This document shows, in pieces, positions 8,694 through 16,690 of a stretch of DNA of 64,000 nt; within the stretch, counting starts at the first letter, position 1, and each line of letters opens with the position of its first letter. The notes below the pieces were generated by a model that searched no databases, was not told the origin of the DNA, and saw nothing but the letters and a program-made list of their open reading frames with translations. Source of the stretch: Syntrophus buswellii. GTDB lineage: Bacteria; Desulfobacterota; Syntrophia; Syntrophales; Syntrophaceae. The stretch spans positions 2,914,001 to 2,978,000 of the forward strand of contig NZ_CP175563.1 of assembly GCF_046097065.1 (NCBI RefSeq). Reading direction: 5' to 3'. Position numbers and translations under genes: made by a program.

Positions 8694-9443
8694 TTACTTC
8701 ACCGCAAACCCGTATTTGGCAAGAATCTTCTTTACATCGGCGGTTTTCAGGAAATTATAGAATGCCACCGCTTCGGCATTTTTGCTTCCCGCAGCTGTAA
8801 GCGCTACAGGATAGGTCACTCTCGAGTAATAGTTCTGGGGCACGGCAAAAAGAATCTTCACATTCTTGGCCATCATCGCGTCCGTCTTATAGACAAAGGA
8901 CCCATCCACCTCACCGCGTTCGGCATACATCAGGCATTCCCGAACATCTCTCGCCATGACCAGCTTTTTTTCCAGCTGCTTCTCCAAACCCGCACTCTTG
9001 ATCGCCTCCATGGCATACTGGCCGGCAGGAACGCTCTTCGGGCTGCCGATGGCGACCTTCCCCAGTTTCACCACATCCTGCATGCCGCTCACCTTGAGAC
9101 CGGGCTTGCCCACAAAGACCACTTCATTGAAGGCAAAGGTGGAAACATGCCGCGCATCGACCAGGTTCTTTTCTTTCAGGAAGTCCATCCACTCCACATT
9201 GGCGGAGAAATAGACATCGCAGGGGGCGCCGTTCGCGATCTGTTTTGCCAATGCCCCGGAACTGGCAAAGTTTCGTTGAAATGAAACCCCTGGGTTCTTT
9301 TTTGTAAATTCCTTGGAAATGTCCGTTACTGCATCCGTCAGGCTGGCCGCCACGGATATTTTAATTTCACCCGCAAGGGCTGTCCCGGTTAAAAACACGA
9401 AACAAAACACCGCCAAAAAGAGTTTGATAGTCCAGTTCTTCAT
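8694..9443 (-). CDS. modA: Molybdate-binding periplasmic protein ModA
   Basis: The 249-residue protein has a clear Sec signal peptide (residues 1-24, ending in TALA) and the ModA fold: ISVAASLTDAVTDI, FASSGALAKQI, GAPCDVYFSAN, and VPAGQYA. These segments form the oxyanion pocket for molybdate or tungstate in the family. The ATG is preceded by AGGAAAGGATG. It is intact although its permease carries a stop codon and no ATPase partner is present, so it may be a leftover or may feed another permease. Confidence 0.9.
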   Translation of the reverse strand: MKNWTIKLFLAVFCFVFLTGTALAGEIKISVAASLTDAVTDISKEFTKKNPGVSFQRNFASSGALAKQIANGAPCDVYFSANVEWMDFLKEKNLVDARHVSTFAFNEVVFVGKPGLKVSGMQDVVKLGKVAIGSPKSVPAGQYAMEAIKSAGLEKQLEKKLVMARDVRECLMYAERGEVDGSFVYKTDAMMAKNVKILFAVPQNYYSRVTYPVALTAAGSKNAEAVAFYNFLKTADVKKILAKYGFAVK

Positions 9444-9530
9444 CTTTCATCCTTTCCTAAATGAATTTTTAAAAAAAGGGGGATTTTCTGACCGCCTTAC
9501 TTCAGAAGTCTCAGATTCAAATTATGCAGG

Positions 9531-9545
9531 GCATAACGCATATTC
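9531..9545 (-). promoter_or_regulatory. GCATAAC-GCATATTC element upstream of modA
   Basis: About 90 bp before the modA start lies GCATAACGCATATTC, two GCATA half-sites eight bases apart. On the minus strand the same stretch reads TTGAATATGC, which could overlap a -35 element. The octamer GCATATTC also occurs at 31363-31370 (DUF364 operon) and 59338-59345 (formate dehydrogenase). It is a candidate operator; an octamer can recur by chance in 64 kb, so the link is tentative. The rest of 9444-9724 holds no recognised gene. Confidence 0.35.
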
Positions 9546-9724
9546 AACCCAAATACAACCCGCGAAGGAAGACACCGTGCAAGGTGTTCCAAAGTCCCTT
9601 GAAGCTGAAACCACCATGGCATCAAGGTCATTTGCACTCCCTGATGATGCGGATCAGCATCCGGGAAAATTCGACGGGTCATCTTTAAATGCTCCCGGAA
9701 TCCCGCCGCTCAACCCTTTTCTTT

Positions 9725-9979
9725 TCAAGCCCTGCCCGACTTCACTCCAATTCCCCACACCGGCCCGCCTGAATGCGTCAGTGTACGAAGCAGAACACCC
9801 TGATATTTCTCTGCAATCCCATCTCCCATACCGATAGAGTAGAACCTTTTGAGGTTGTTAAGTTCAACAACCTCCATCTGTCGCAGATCCTCCACGCGAA
9901 GGCGAAGAGGGTTGTTTACCAAACCTGATACCGTAAGTTTTTTGGGCATATATCTCGGGGCAGATATTTTTTCAGGCAT
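9725..9979 (-). pseudogene. Truncated sulfite-oxidase-fold molybdopterin oxidoreductase
   Basis: The first 65 or so of 84 residues match the start of small molybdopterin-dependent oxidoreductases of the SUOX fold: KLTVSGLVNNPLRLRVEDLR, then EKYQGVLLRTLTHSGG. Complete relatives run on for another 80-100 residues with the cofactor-binding core, which is absent here, and the last residues look unrelated. It is read as a decayed gene. A promoter-like TTGACA lies upstream on the minus strand (10101-10106), preceded by GGAATATCC, so its control region survives. Confidence 0.6.
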
Positions 9980-10095
9980 TCACATGACTCCATCAGAGCG
10001 TCTTTTGATCAGGTTGGCCGGACATCATTGCATAAGAGAAGAATCCTTTTATGCCTGAAATAACATAATTCATGCCCCGCTTATCTTATGAATGA

Positions 10096-10117
10096 TATAA
10101 TGTCAAGGATATTCCTG
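10096..10117 (-). promoter_or_regulatory. Promoter-like element for the oxidoreductase fragment
   Basis: On the minus strand this stretch reads GGAATATCCTTGACATTATA, nearly the same as GGAATATGCTTGACATTATG at the DUF364 operon promoter (31352-31371). Fifteen bases around the -35 hexamer are essentially shared, which is more than expected for unrelated promoters. The -10 is weak. Between 9980 and 10353 no gene is seen. Confidence 0.4.
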
Positions 10118-10353
10118 ATCACACCATCACAGGCAAGAGAACTGTCATGACGCGTTTTTCGCTCGAGCCCTTTTGTCATACAGCTCGGAGAAGAACATAA
10201 AACGATGTCCTGAATGTTCGGGACGCCATTGGAAAGGTTTCTTTCCGATATGGATGTTTTGTTGCTTAAAATCATTAAAATTAATTGGAAGATATTCGAT
10301 CGTGATCTGTGTTTTTTTACTGTCAAAATTTAATACTGATGGAGGTAAGGGTC

Positions 10354-10563
10354 ATGAAACTGAGTGCAAGGAATGTTTTGAGCGTTACCGTGTCAAGCGT
10401 CAAGAAGGGGGCTGTAAATACCGAAGTCGTCATCGCTCTGAAGAGCGGACCGTCTCTCGCGGCGGTGATCACCAACACGAGCGCCGACAACCTGGCCCTG
10501 AAAGACGGGGCGGCTGCTTTTGCCATCATCAAGACAAGCAGCATCATTGTAGGCGCAGAATGA
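10354..10563 (+). CDS. mop: Molbindin, Mop-domain molybdate/tungstate-binding protein
   Basis: This 69-residue protein is a single TOBE/Mop domain: MKLSARNVLSVTV, SVKKGAVNTEVVI, AAVITNTSADNLAL, and IIKTSSIIVG. Molbindins assemble into hexamers that bind several molybdate or tungstate ions and buffer the oxyanion in the cytoplasm. The ATG is preceded by GGAGG at the right distance. It is not in an operon; the convergent xdhC gene lies downstream. It supports active molybdenum or tungsten handling in spite of the broken modBC. Confidence 0.9.
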   Translation: MKLSARNVLSVTVSSVKKGAVNTEVVIALKSGPSLAAVITNTSADNLALKDGAAAFAIIKTSSIIVGAE

Positions 10564-10581
10564 TCACATGATGGGACATCT

Positions 10582-10614
10582 TCCCGAAGGCTTCTATTTC
10601 TTTCGCCTTCGGGA
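10582..10614 (+). terminator. Hairpin after mop
   Basis: TCCCGAAGGC and GCCTTCGGGA form a perfect 10-bp stem with a 13-base loop, 19 bases after the mop stop codon. No T-run follows, so it may act as a weak terminator or mRNA-stabilising structure. The remaining bases up to 10791 hold no gene. Confidence 0.5.
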
Positions 10615-10791
10615 TAGATGTCCCCAGGACGAAGAACAAAACATCTCTGCGAAACCTTTCTTTTGGCCATGCCGGCCTCAATGACCACATCAGGCTGAGG
10701 GAGATCTGTAATCGTCCCCTCGGGTTGCCTGGGAACAGCCGTTTTTCTTTTTAAAAGGGAATATGGATCCAGTCCGGTGAGCCAGGATCCT

Positions 10792-11607
10792 TTACGTTGA
10801 AGTCCAGTCACGGCGCAGGTGAGAAAGATTGCCGCCGCGGCAGAGAAGAACGACTTCGGTCAGGATGGACAGGGCAATTTCCTGGGGTTGATTGCGCCCG
10901 ATCGACAGCCCCACCGGACAGTAGAGCCGCTCATCAATTTCTCCGCCGCGCCCCCGGATGTTCTCGATCAGCACGCGCGCCTTATTCGGGCTGCCCACCA
11001 TGCCGATATAGGGGATCTCCTTGCAGGGAAGCAGTTGTTCCAGAACCACCTCGTCATGGTCGTGTCCATAGGTCATGATGACGCAGTAACTCATGGCCGT
11101 AAGTTCGATATTCTCGGAAATCCTGTCAAAGGGGGCGCAGACGAGGACCCCGGCCCCGGGGAAACGATCGGGGATCAGAATTCCCGGCCGGTCATCATAA
11201 ACGCGATAGGACATTTCCATGACGGCACACAGGCGCGCCAGACACTGCCCGATATGGCCGGCGCCAAAGATGACCAGTTCAGGCTCGGGCACAATCGGTT
11301 CGATAAAGACCGTCATGGTCCCCCCGCAGGCCCCCAGGGGACGATCCTCTGCCATCCATTCCCCCCCTTCAACGGGAGAGACAAAGCGCTGCATCAGGCA
11401 GGTCCGATGAGCAATGGCCTTGGCGGCCAGTTCGATGCACTGCTGCTCGGACGTGCCGCCTCCCACCGATCCGGCGCTCCGGCCATCTTCAGTCACGACC
11501 ATTTTGGCCCCCGTCTTGCGCGGTGTGAATCCCTGGGCGTCAATAATCGTCACGATCGCACAGGGGATGCCCTGTGCCTGCCATTCAACCAGGCGGTCAA
11601 GCCACAT
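10792..11607 (-). CDS. XdhC-family molybdenum cofactor maturation factor
   Basis: The 271-residue protein has the XdhC/CoxI N-terminal domain (AQGFTPRKTGAKMVV, then GSVGGGTSE) and a C-terminal Rossmann-like domain beginning ELVIFGAGHIGQ, with MTYGHDHDE and YIGMVGSPNKA. XdhC proteins bind molybdenum cofactor, help its sulfuration and insert it into hydroxylases; a role in selenium-containing hydroxylases has also been proposed. The ATG at 11607 is preferred over an upstream start because AAGGAG precedes it. It follows a DUF364 gene by 92 bp on the same strand. No XDH-type hydroxylase is in the window. Confidence 0.85.
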   Translation of the reverse strand: MWLDRLVEWQAQGIPCAIVTIIDAQGFTPRKTGAKMVVTEDGRSAGSVGGGTSEQQCIELAAKAIAHRTCLMQRFVSPVEGGEWMAEDRPLGACGGTMTVFIEPIVPEPELVIFGAGHIGQCLARLCAVMEMSYRVYDDRPGILIPDRFPGAGVLVCAPFDRISENIELTAMSYCVIMTYGHDHDEVVLEQLLPCKEIPYIGMVGSPNKARVLIENIRGRGGEIDERLYCPVGLSIGRNQPQEIALSILTEVVLLCRGGNLSHLRRDWTST

Positions 11608-11699
11608 ATCCTCTCTCCTTGAATGAACTTTATCCGCGGCCCGCGGCGCTCTCATCCGTCGACGGCGTCGGCGGCATCATCCGAAAGGCCAAGGGGAAT

Positions 11700-12491
11700 T
11701 CAATGCGCCAAGGCGGCAATCCGCTCCCGGAGTTCATCCAGGTCGCTCGCCATATTGAGGCTTCGAAGCGCCCCGGACGGGGCGTTGGCGATACTTCCCC
11801 CACCCCGCAACGCATAGCCGGACATGAGCTCCACATCGTCGATAGAAGTAATGCCCAGTACATCAACGCCATAACTGAAGAGCACGGGGCTGGCGGGTAC
11901 GGTGGGACCCATGAGGATCCTCATCCGGGCGGACGGCGTCCGGCGGATCACGGCTTCGAGGGTTTCGTTGACAACGGTCAAGCCGGTCATAAAGACCAGT
12001 TCGGCGTCCTGGAGCGCCTGGTCAGCCTGCTCCCAATGGATATCCCCCGGGCGGGGAAAAAGCTCCACAATCGTGACGGGATAGCCCTGCTCCCGCCACA
12101 GGGCCGCTTTTTTGAAGTAGCCGATAAAACAACTCGGTACGCGGGCTGTTATGGCCGGCTCGAAGAGTTCCATGGCCCCTCCTTCAATCGTCACGGGAGG
12201 TTCCGGGAGCAGGGACTTGAGGCAAGCCATTCCGACACTGCGCCTGAGGTTCTTCCGGCTTGCCAGGAGTTCGAGGGCTGCCGCCCGGGCGGGCCGGCCG
12301 ATCCAATCCCCCATCCAGGCATCCATGCCGATCGGCTCGTTAAAACCGGGCATGTTATGAAAGTAGGTCGAAAGAGACCATTTCCCGGTCTTGACCAGGA
12401 CCCAGTTGACATAAATTCTGATATCCTCGATCACCGCCGCCGGATCGGCATCGGCGGCCATGCGCCGGATCATCTCTTCATAGAATCCCAA
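11700..12491 (-). CDS. DUF4213/DUF364 putative metal-chelation protein
   Basis: This 263-residue protein resembles the DUF4213-DUF364 family, noted in databases as putative heavy-metal chelation proteins: GMACLKSLLPEP in the N-terminal half and, in the C-terminal half, VVNETLEAVIRRTPSARMRILMGPTVPASP followed by a gly-rich LRGGGSIANAP. Two paralogous genes lie in the transporter operon (25241-26008 and 30230-31192). The start is a TTG at 12491, limited by a stop two codons upstream; ATG at 12473 is the alternative. It is followed by xdhC, so a link to molybdenum cofactor handling is plausible but not shown. The 12492-12657 gap is empty. Confidence 0.7.
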   Translation of the reverse strand: MGFYEEMIRRMAADADPAAVIEDIRIYVNWVLVKTGKWSLSTYFHNMPGFNEPIGMDAWMGDWIGRPARAAALELLASRKNLRRSVGMACLKSLLPEPPVTIEGGAMELFEPAITARVPSCFIGYFKKAALWREQGYPVTIVELFPRPGDIHWEQADQALQDAELVFMTGLTVVNETLEAVIRRTPSARMRILMGPTVPASPVLFSYGVDVLGITSIDDVELMSGYALRGGGSIANAPSGALRSLNMASDLDELRERIAALAH

Positions 12492-12657
12492 TTTTCAGTC
12501 CACGCCTCTTTCATGAAATGGCTAGACGGATCGGCGCAGGAAAATGCAAGAACGTTCATGGCGATGACTACCCGCTTCAGGCCATCCCGTTTTGCTTTCT
12601 TTCTGCATCAAATCCGTTTCCAGGCAGTCCCGCCGGGGAGATCCGCAGGCGCCGGCG

Positions 12658-14103
12658 CTATTGGATCACAAACTTCCCCAGATCCACATCCTTGAATTTC
12701 ACCCGTTCAAAGGCGGAGGTGCGGGGATACGGGGCCGTTGCATCCACGCCGACCTTGGTGACCAGGCCGTCCTCAACCATGGGATTCAGGATATGGCCGG
12801 GCTGATCTTTCAGGACGATAAATCCCTTCTTGGCGTTGAAGCGCGTCGTAATCGCCCATTCGACGTCGATCGGGTCGTAGATATTGACATCGTCGTCCAC
12901 GGCCACAACCCACTGGAGGGATGGAAAGGCCTTGAACGCCTCCTGGATGGCCTCGTTCTGAATGCCCTCCCTGCTCTTGGTCAGCTGGAGAACGGCGCCA
13001 TAAAACCCGCATCCCCCCGGGGGAAGGTAAACCGCTTTAAGGTCAGGAACCTTCTGTTTCACCGTAACGAAGATCTTCGCCTCGGCGGTGAAGCCGACGG
13101 CATTCCAGACTTCCTGGCCCGAGAGCAGGGAATGGAAGACAGGATTCTTCCGATGGGTGATCGCCTTGACCCGCATGACCCAGCGCTTGTCCTGTTTTCC
13201 ATAATATCCCGTCACCTCGGCAAAGGGGCCTTCCGTCTCCCGGACGTGAGGGATGATTTCCGCTTCGATCACGAACTGCGCATCGGCAAAGGCAGGGACA
13301 TCGACGGTCTGCGCCTTGATGAAATGGATCGGCCTGCCGACGATATGGCTTGCAATGGTCGCCTTTCCGGGCCCCGTTCCCGGTACGGAAGAAACCAGCC
13401 AGGGGGCGAGCCCGACGCCGTTGTTGATGGTCACCTGAAGGGGTTTCCCCTGCTTTTCCATCGTTTCAAGGTAGGCCCCCAGGTGCCTTCCCGGATCGAT
13501 CAGGAAGGTAAGGCGATCCTTGCCGGTGATCATGATCCGGTGGATGGAGATGTTGGGCTTTCCCGTCGCCGGATCATTCACCACCACCACGGAAGAGTCG
13601 AAATAGGGTCCGCCGTCCTGCAGGGCATGGACCGGGGCGGGAAGATCGTAGAGGTTGACACCCTTGGTCACGACAACCTCGTTGGCCGGTCCCTTATCGA
13701 GAACCTTCGACGGCAGCGCCTCCTTGTCCTTTCTCCACGCACCGATGGCCTGGCCTATGACGAAGGGGACCTTCTCCTTGGGGACGTTGAAGAGGGAGCC
13801 CACCGTATCGCGGTTCCACAGAAGGCCCATGAATACCGGGAAGGCGCTCCCCTTGACCTTTTCAAAAAGGACGCACTTCTTCCCCTCGAACTTCTTTGCA
13901 ATGCCGGCGAGCTCATGGACCGGATCGACCTCCGATTTGACGCGGACGAGATTCCCCGTCTTTTCCAGGTAGTCGATGCAGGCGTTCAGGTCCACGAGAC
14001 GATCGGCCTTATGCGGATCAGGCGCGGCCTGGGCGGGCCAGCCGGGGGAACTCAAAAAGAAGAAAAAAACAAGGGGCACAAACAGTCTGATGGTCCACTT
14101 CAT
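12658..14103 (-). CDS. UbiD-family decarboxylase with a signal peptide
   Basis: A 481-residue UbiD-type enzyme. UbiD proteins use prenylated FMN for reversible decarboxylation of aromatic or unsaturated acids and are normally cytoplasmic. Family blocks are visible: ISIHRIMITGKDRLTFLI, GVGLAPWLVSSVPG, ETEGPFAEVTGYYG (acid residues of the active site) and VVAVDDDVNIYDP. The unusual part is the N terminus: residues 1-27 form a textbook Sec signal peptide with a long Phe-rich core ending in AQAAP. The ATG is preceded by AAAGGATT. It is divergent from a chaperone/UbiX operon that would make and deliver the cofactor. Substrate unknown. Confidence 0.85.
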   Translation of the reverse strand: MKWTIRLFVPLVFFFFLSSPGWPAQAAPDPHKADRLVDLNACIDYLEKTGNLVRVKSEVDPVHELAGIAKKFEGKKCVLFEKVKGSAFPVFMGLLWNRDTVGSLFNVPKEKVPFVIGQAIGAWRKDKEALPSKVLDKGPANEVVVTKGVNLYDLPAPVHALQDGGPYFDSSVVVVNDPATGKPNISIHRIMITGKDRLTFLIDPGRHLGAYLETMEKQGKPLQVTINNGVGLAPWLVSSVPGTGPGKATIASHIVGRPIHFIKAQTVDVPAFADAQFVIEAEIIPHVRETEGPFAEVTGYYGKQDKRWVMRVKAITHRKNPVFHSLLSGQEVWNAVGFTAEAKIFVTVKQKVPDLKAVYLPPGGCGFYGAVLQLTKSREGIQNEAIQEAFKAFPSLQWVVAVDDDVNIYDPIDVEWAITTRFNAKKGFIVLKDQPGHILNPMVEDGLVTKVGVDATAPYPRTSAFERVKFKDVDLGKFVIQ

Positions 14104-14244
14104 GGTCGTAATCCTTTCTCTTTTTTTTTGGGCATTTTTCTTCTCTCAGGATGGGAGCCTGTCAGGGATAAGGCCATCCAGACCGCTTTCAGCGAAGTAA
14201 GATATTCATAGATGACACACGGCCAATTGTAAACAGAAAAAGTC

Positions 14245-14272
14245 TTGCATTGCTTTGAATTTTCGTTATACG
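14245..14272 (+). promoter_or_regulatory. Possible promoter for the lpdD-ubiX-MFS operon
   Basis: TTGCAT (14245-14250) and TATACG (14267-14272) are separated by 16 bases and lie about 75 bp before the TTG start of the LpdD-like gene. This is a reasonable sigma-70-type match, judged only by eye. Confidence 0.35.
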
Positions 14273-14348
14273 GGAAAAAGCTAAGGGAAGCGGCTCCACG
14301 GAACCGGTGGCGCAATGGTTTTCGCGGAAGCGTTGAAGGGGGAAACTC

Positions 14349-14780
14349 TTGCGGGCAACAAGAACTTTGAACGGGATCCTCTTCAGGACGGAAGAAGGCC
14401 GGTATGATCTGGATGCCTCGGCGCAGTGGATCGGACAGGATCTGCTCGTCTCGATCTGGGGAGGCGAACGGCCGCACATCGGAGCCGTCGCGCTGGCCCA
14501 GCCGCGGCCGAGCCTTCGAGACCCCGGCAGGACCGGCGCCACCGCCTCCGTGCTCTGCGTGGTGGGCCACAAGGAAGACGAAGTCGTAAAAAAGGCGTCT
14601 GAACATCTCTCCTCGGTCTTCAAAACGCGGGTCGTCGTCACGGCCGGCATCCACTGGGACAACCTCGACGGCGAAGGAATCGGCCTGGTTCTGCGGAACA
14701 TCGATTTGCTGACGGAATACATCGTGCAGTACCTCGAGGAAGATCTGAACGTCCCGGATGAAGAAAGGGGAAAGGTCTGA
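14349..14780 (+). CDS. LpdD-like prenylated-flavin chaperone
   Basis: The 143-residue protein resembles the LpdD/UbiD-associated small subunit family, thought to carry prenylated FMN to UbiD-type decarboxylases. Features are an early WGGERPHIGAVALAQPRPS stretch, GHKEDEVVKKASEHL and a C-terminal amphipathic helix. Translation appears to start with TTG after GAAGGGGG; no ATG is available in frame. It overlaps nothing and is followed by ubiX after three bases, so the two are translated together. Divergent UbiD at 14103 is the obvious client, although that enzyme carries a signal peptide. Confidence 0.7.
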   Translation: MRATRTLNGILFRTEEGRYDLDASAQWIGQDLLVSIWGGERPHIGAVALAQPRPSLRDPGRTGATASVLCVVGHKEDEVVKKASEHLSSVFKTRVVVTAGIHWDNLDGEGIGLVLRNIDLLTEYIVQYLEEDLNVPDEERGKV

Positions 14781-14783
14781 AGA

Positions 14784-15347
14784 ATGGCAAAGCGGATTGT
14801 GATCGGCATAACCGGCGCCAGCGGCGTCATCTACGGGATCAGGATGCTGGAAGTCCTCAGAAAGATGGACGTGGAAACCCACCTGATCGTCTCCGAGTCC
14901 GGAAGGAAGACTATTGAAATCGAAACGCCCTTTCAGTTCTCCCAGGTAACGGCCCTTGCTTCCCGCTGGTATGACAACCGGGATATGGCCGCGGCCCTGG
15001 CGAGTGGCTCATTCCTGACCTGCGGCATGGTCGTCATCCCCTGTTCCATCAAGACCCTTTCCGGCATCGCCCATTCGTATACGGAGAATCTCCTGATCCG
15101 TGCCGCCGATGTCACCCTGAAAGAAAAACGCAGACTGATTCTCGTGGTGAGAGAAACGCCGCTTCATCTCGGCCATCTCAGGCTTATGGAGGCGGCAGCG
15201 GAGTGCGGCGCCCAGATCCTGCCCCCCATTCCTTCGTTCTATCACCAGCCGTTGAGCATCGATGACCTGATTCATCAGACCATCGGAAAAATTCTCGACT
15301 CCCTCGGCATCGAACACGATCTGTTCCGGAGATGGGAAGGCGGATGA
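14784..15347 (+). CDS. ubiX: Flavin prenyltransferase UbiX
   Basis: The 187-residue protein has the UbiX flavoprotein signature: IVIGITGASGVIYGIRMLE, the FMN site, then VVIPCSIKTLSGIAHSYTENLL and VVRETPLHLGHLRLM. UbiX joins a dimethylallyl group to FMN to make the prenylated cofactor used by UbiD enzymes. It sits three bases after the LpdD-like gene, and its stop overlaps the start of the MFS gene (ATGA), which indicates a three-gene translationally coupled operon. Confidence 0.95.
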   Translation: MAKRIVIGITGASGVIYGIRMLEVLRKMDVETHLIVSESGRKTIEIETPFQFSQVTALASRWYDNRDMAAALASGSFLTCGMVVIPCSIKTLSGIAHSYTENLLIRAADVTLKEKRRLILVVRETPLHLGHLRLMEAAAECGAQILPPIPSFYHQPLSIDDLIHQTIGKILDSLGIEHDLFRRWEGG

Positions 15348-16549
15348 GCCGGGCGAACAGCAGGCAACAGCGGCGGCAGGCCGCGGATCAAGGCCCCCCC
15401 CCCGTGAGGAATGTCCCGCTTTATGTCGTCAAATTCCTGATCACGTCCTACACGAGCATCCTGGCGCCTCTCCTTCCCCTTTTCATGACGGAGATGAAGC
15501 TTTCCCTCACGGAAACAGGCGCCCTGGTCTCCGTCTTCTCGCTCTTCAATTCGGTGCTGCAACCCATCTTCGGCTGGCTTGAAGACCGGCTGGGATATTA
15601 TCCGTTCCTGTGTCTTTCCCCTCTATGGGTCGGGTTCTGGATGGGCGGGCTGGGTTCCGCTCCGAATTACGGATTTCTGGTCCTGTTCCTGCTCCTTGCC
15701 GGAATCGGGATCTGCGCCTTCCATCCGGCGTCCTTTTCCGCCGTGAAGGCCATCCATCCCGACGGCGGATCCCTGGTCATCTCCTTCCTTCTCCTGGCTA
15801 CTTCGCTGGGGTTTGTTGCCGGCCCCTCCCTCATTTCCCTCTTCGTTACGCACTTCGGTATGGAAAAGTTTTACCTGATTTCTTTTCCCGGCATCCTGGC
15901 CACCGTGTGGCTTTTGAAAATTCTCCCGAATCCCGGGAGCCGCCAGCGGTTGCAGGCGAAAGGCTTCTCTTATCCCCTTGCGAAGATTCTTCCCCCGATT
16001 TTACCCCTTTTCCTCTTTGCCCTCGCCGTCAGCATCATCGCCATGAACCTCTATGCCTTTCTGCCCATCCTTCTGCGCCAGCACGGGGCATCCGTAACTA
16101 GAACAGGCCTCTTCCTCTCTCTGTTGTCCCTGGGCTGCGCCCTCGGTCCGCTGGCCGGCAGCCTCTCGGCCCGCAAGACGGGGCGATTCTTCGTGATTCT
16201 TCTCTCCTCCATCCCCCCCATTGTTCTCCTGCTGCTTTTCAACGCGATGCCGCCGGCAGGCGCCGCACAGCTGCTCATGGTGTTTCTGCTGGGGTTTTTC
16301 CTGATGCTCCCCTTTTCCCTTTTGATCAGCATGGCGCAGGAACGGGCCCCCGGATATACGGGAACGGTCTCCTCTTTTCTGGGCGGATTCGTCTGGGGAT
16401 GTGGCGGGGTTCTCGTTTTTCTCTTCGCAAAAATCGCGGAATCCGTACCCCTGGAATGGCTGCTGGGGGGACTGGCCCTCTTTCCCTTCTTCACCCTTGT
16501 GCTGGTACTGGCGGACCCCTCGTTCCGAAGGCAACGGGAAGATCCCTGA
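15344..16549 (+). CDS. MFS transporter (fosmidomycin-resistance-like)
   Basis: A roughly 401-residue major facilitator with about twelve hydrophobic segments. The N-terminal half has LLPLFMTEMKLSLTETGALV and the loop GWLEDRLGYYP, typical of the Fsr-like branch of MFS exporters. The ATG at 15344 overlaps the ubiX stop (ATGA) with GGAAGG upstream; another ATG at 15332 is possible. Its position after ubiX suggests transport of the substrate or product of the UbiD reaction, an inference from context only. Confidence 0.85.
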   Translation: MSRANSRQQRRQAADQGPPPVRNVPLYVVKFLITSYTSILAPLLPLFMTEMKLSLTETGALVSVFSLFNSVLQPIFGWLEDRLGYYPFLCLSPLWVGFWMGGLGSAPNYGFLVLFLLLAGIGICAFHPASFSAVKAIHPDGGSLVISFLLLATSLGFVAGPSLISLFVTHFGMEKFYLISFPGILATVWLLKILPNPGSRQRLQAKGFSYPLAKILPPILPLFLFALAVSIIAMNLYAFLPILLRQHGASVTRTGLFLSLLSLGCALGPLAGSLSARKTGRFFVILLSSIPPIVLLLLFNAMPPAGAAQLLMVFLLGFFLMLPFSLLISMAQERAPGYTGTVSSFLGGFVWGCGGVLVFLFAKIAESVPLEWLLGGLALFPFFTLVLVLADPSFRRQREDP

Positions 16550-16690
16550 AGCTCTTGCAGCCTGCCACCCCCGGCAAACTGCCCTGCCCCCGGCGGTCCG
16601 GTTCCGCCTTCGCCTTTCCTGATCCGTCAAAGCCTCCCGCGGCGGAGAAAAACTCTGGAGCATGTTAAAAATAAGGATAATCCGTACCCA

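Noticed and set aside
9497..9682. A 61-codon minus-strand frame upstream of modA
   Set aside because: No recognisable family, no clear ribosome binding site, and it overlaps the modA control region.
12592..14211. A 539-codon frame antisense to the UbiD gene
   Set aside because: The minus strand encodes all conserved UbiD blocks; the plus frame shows no family pattern.
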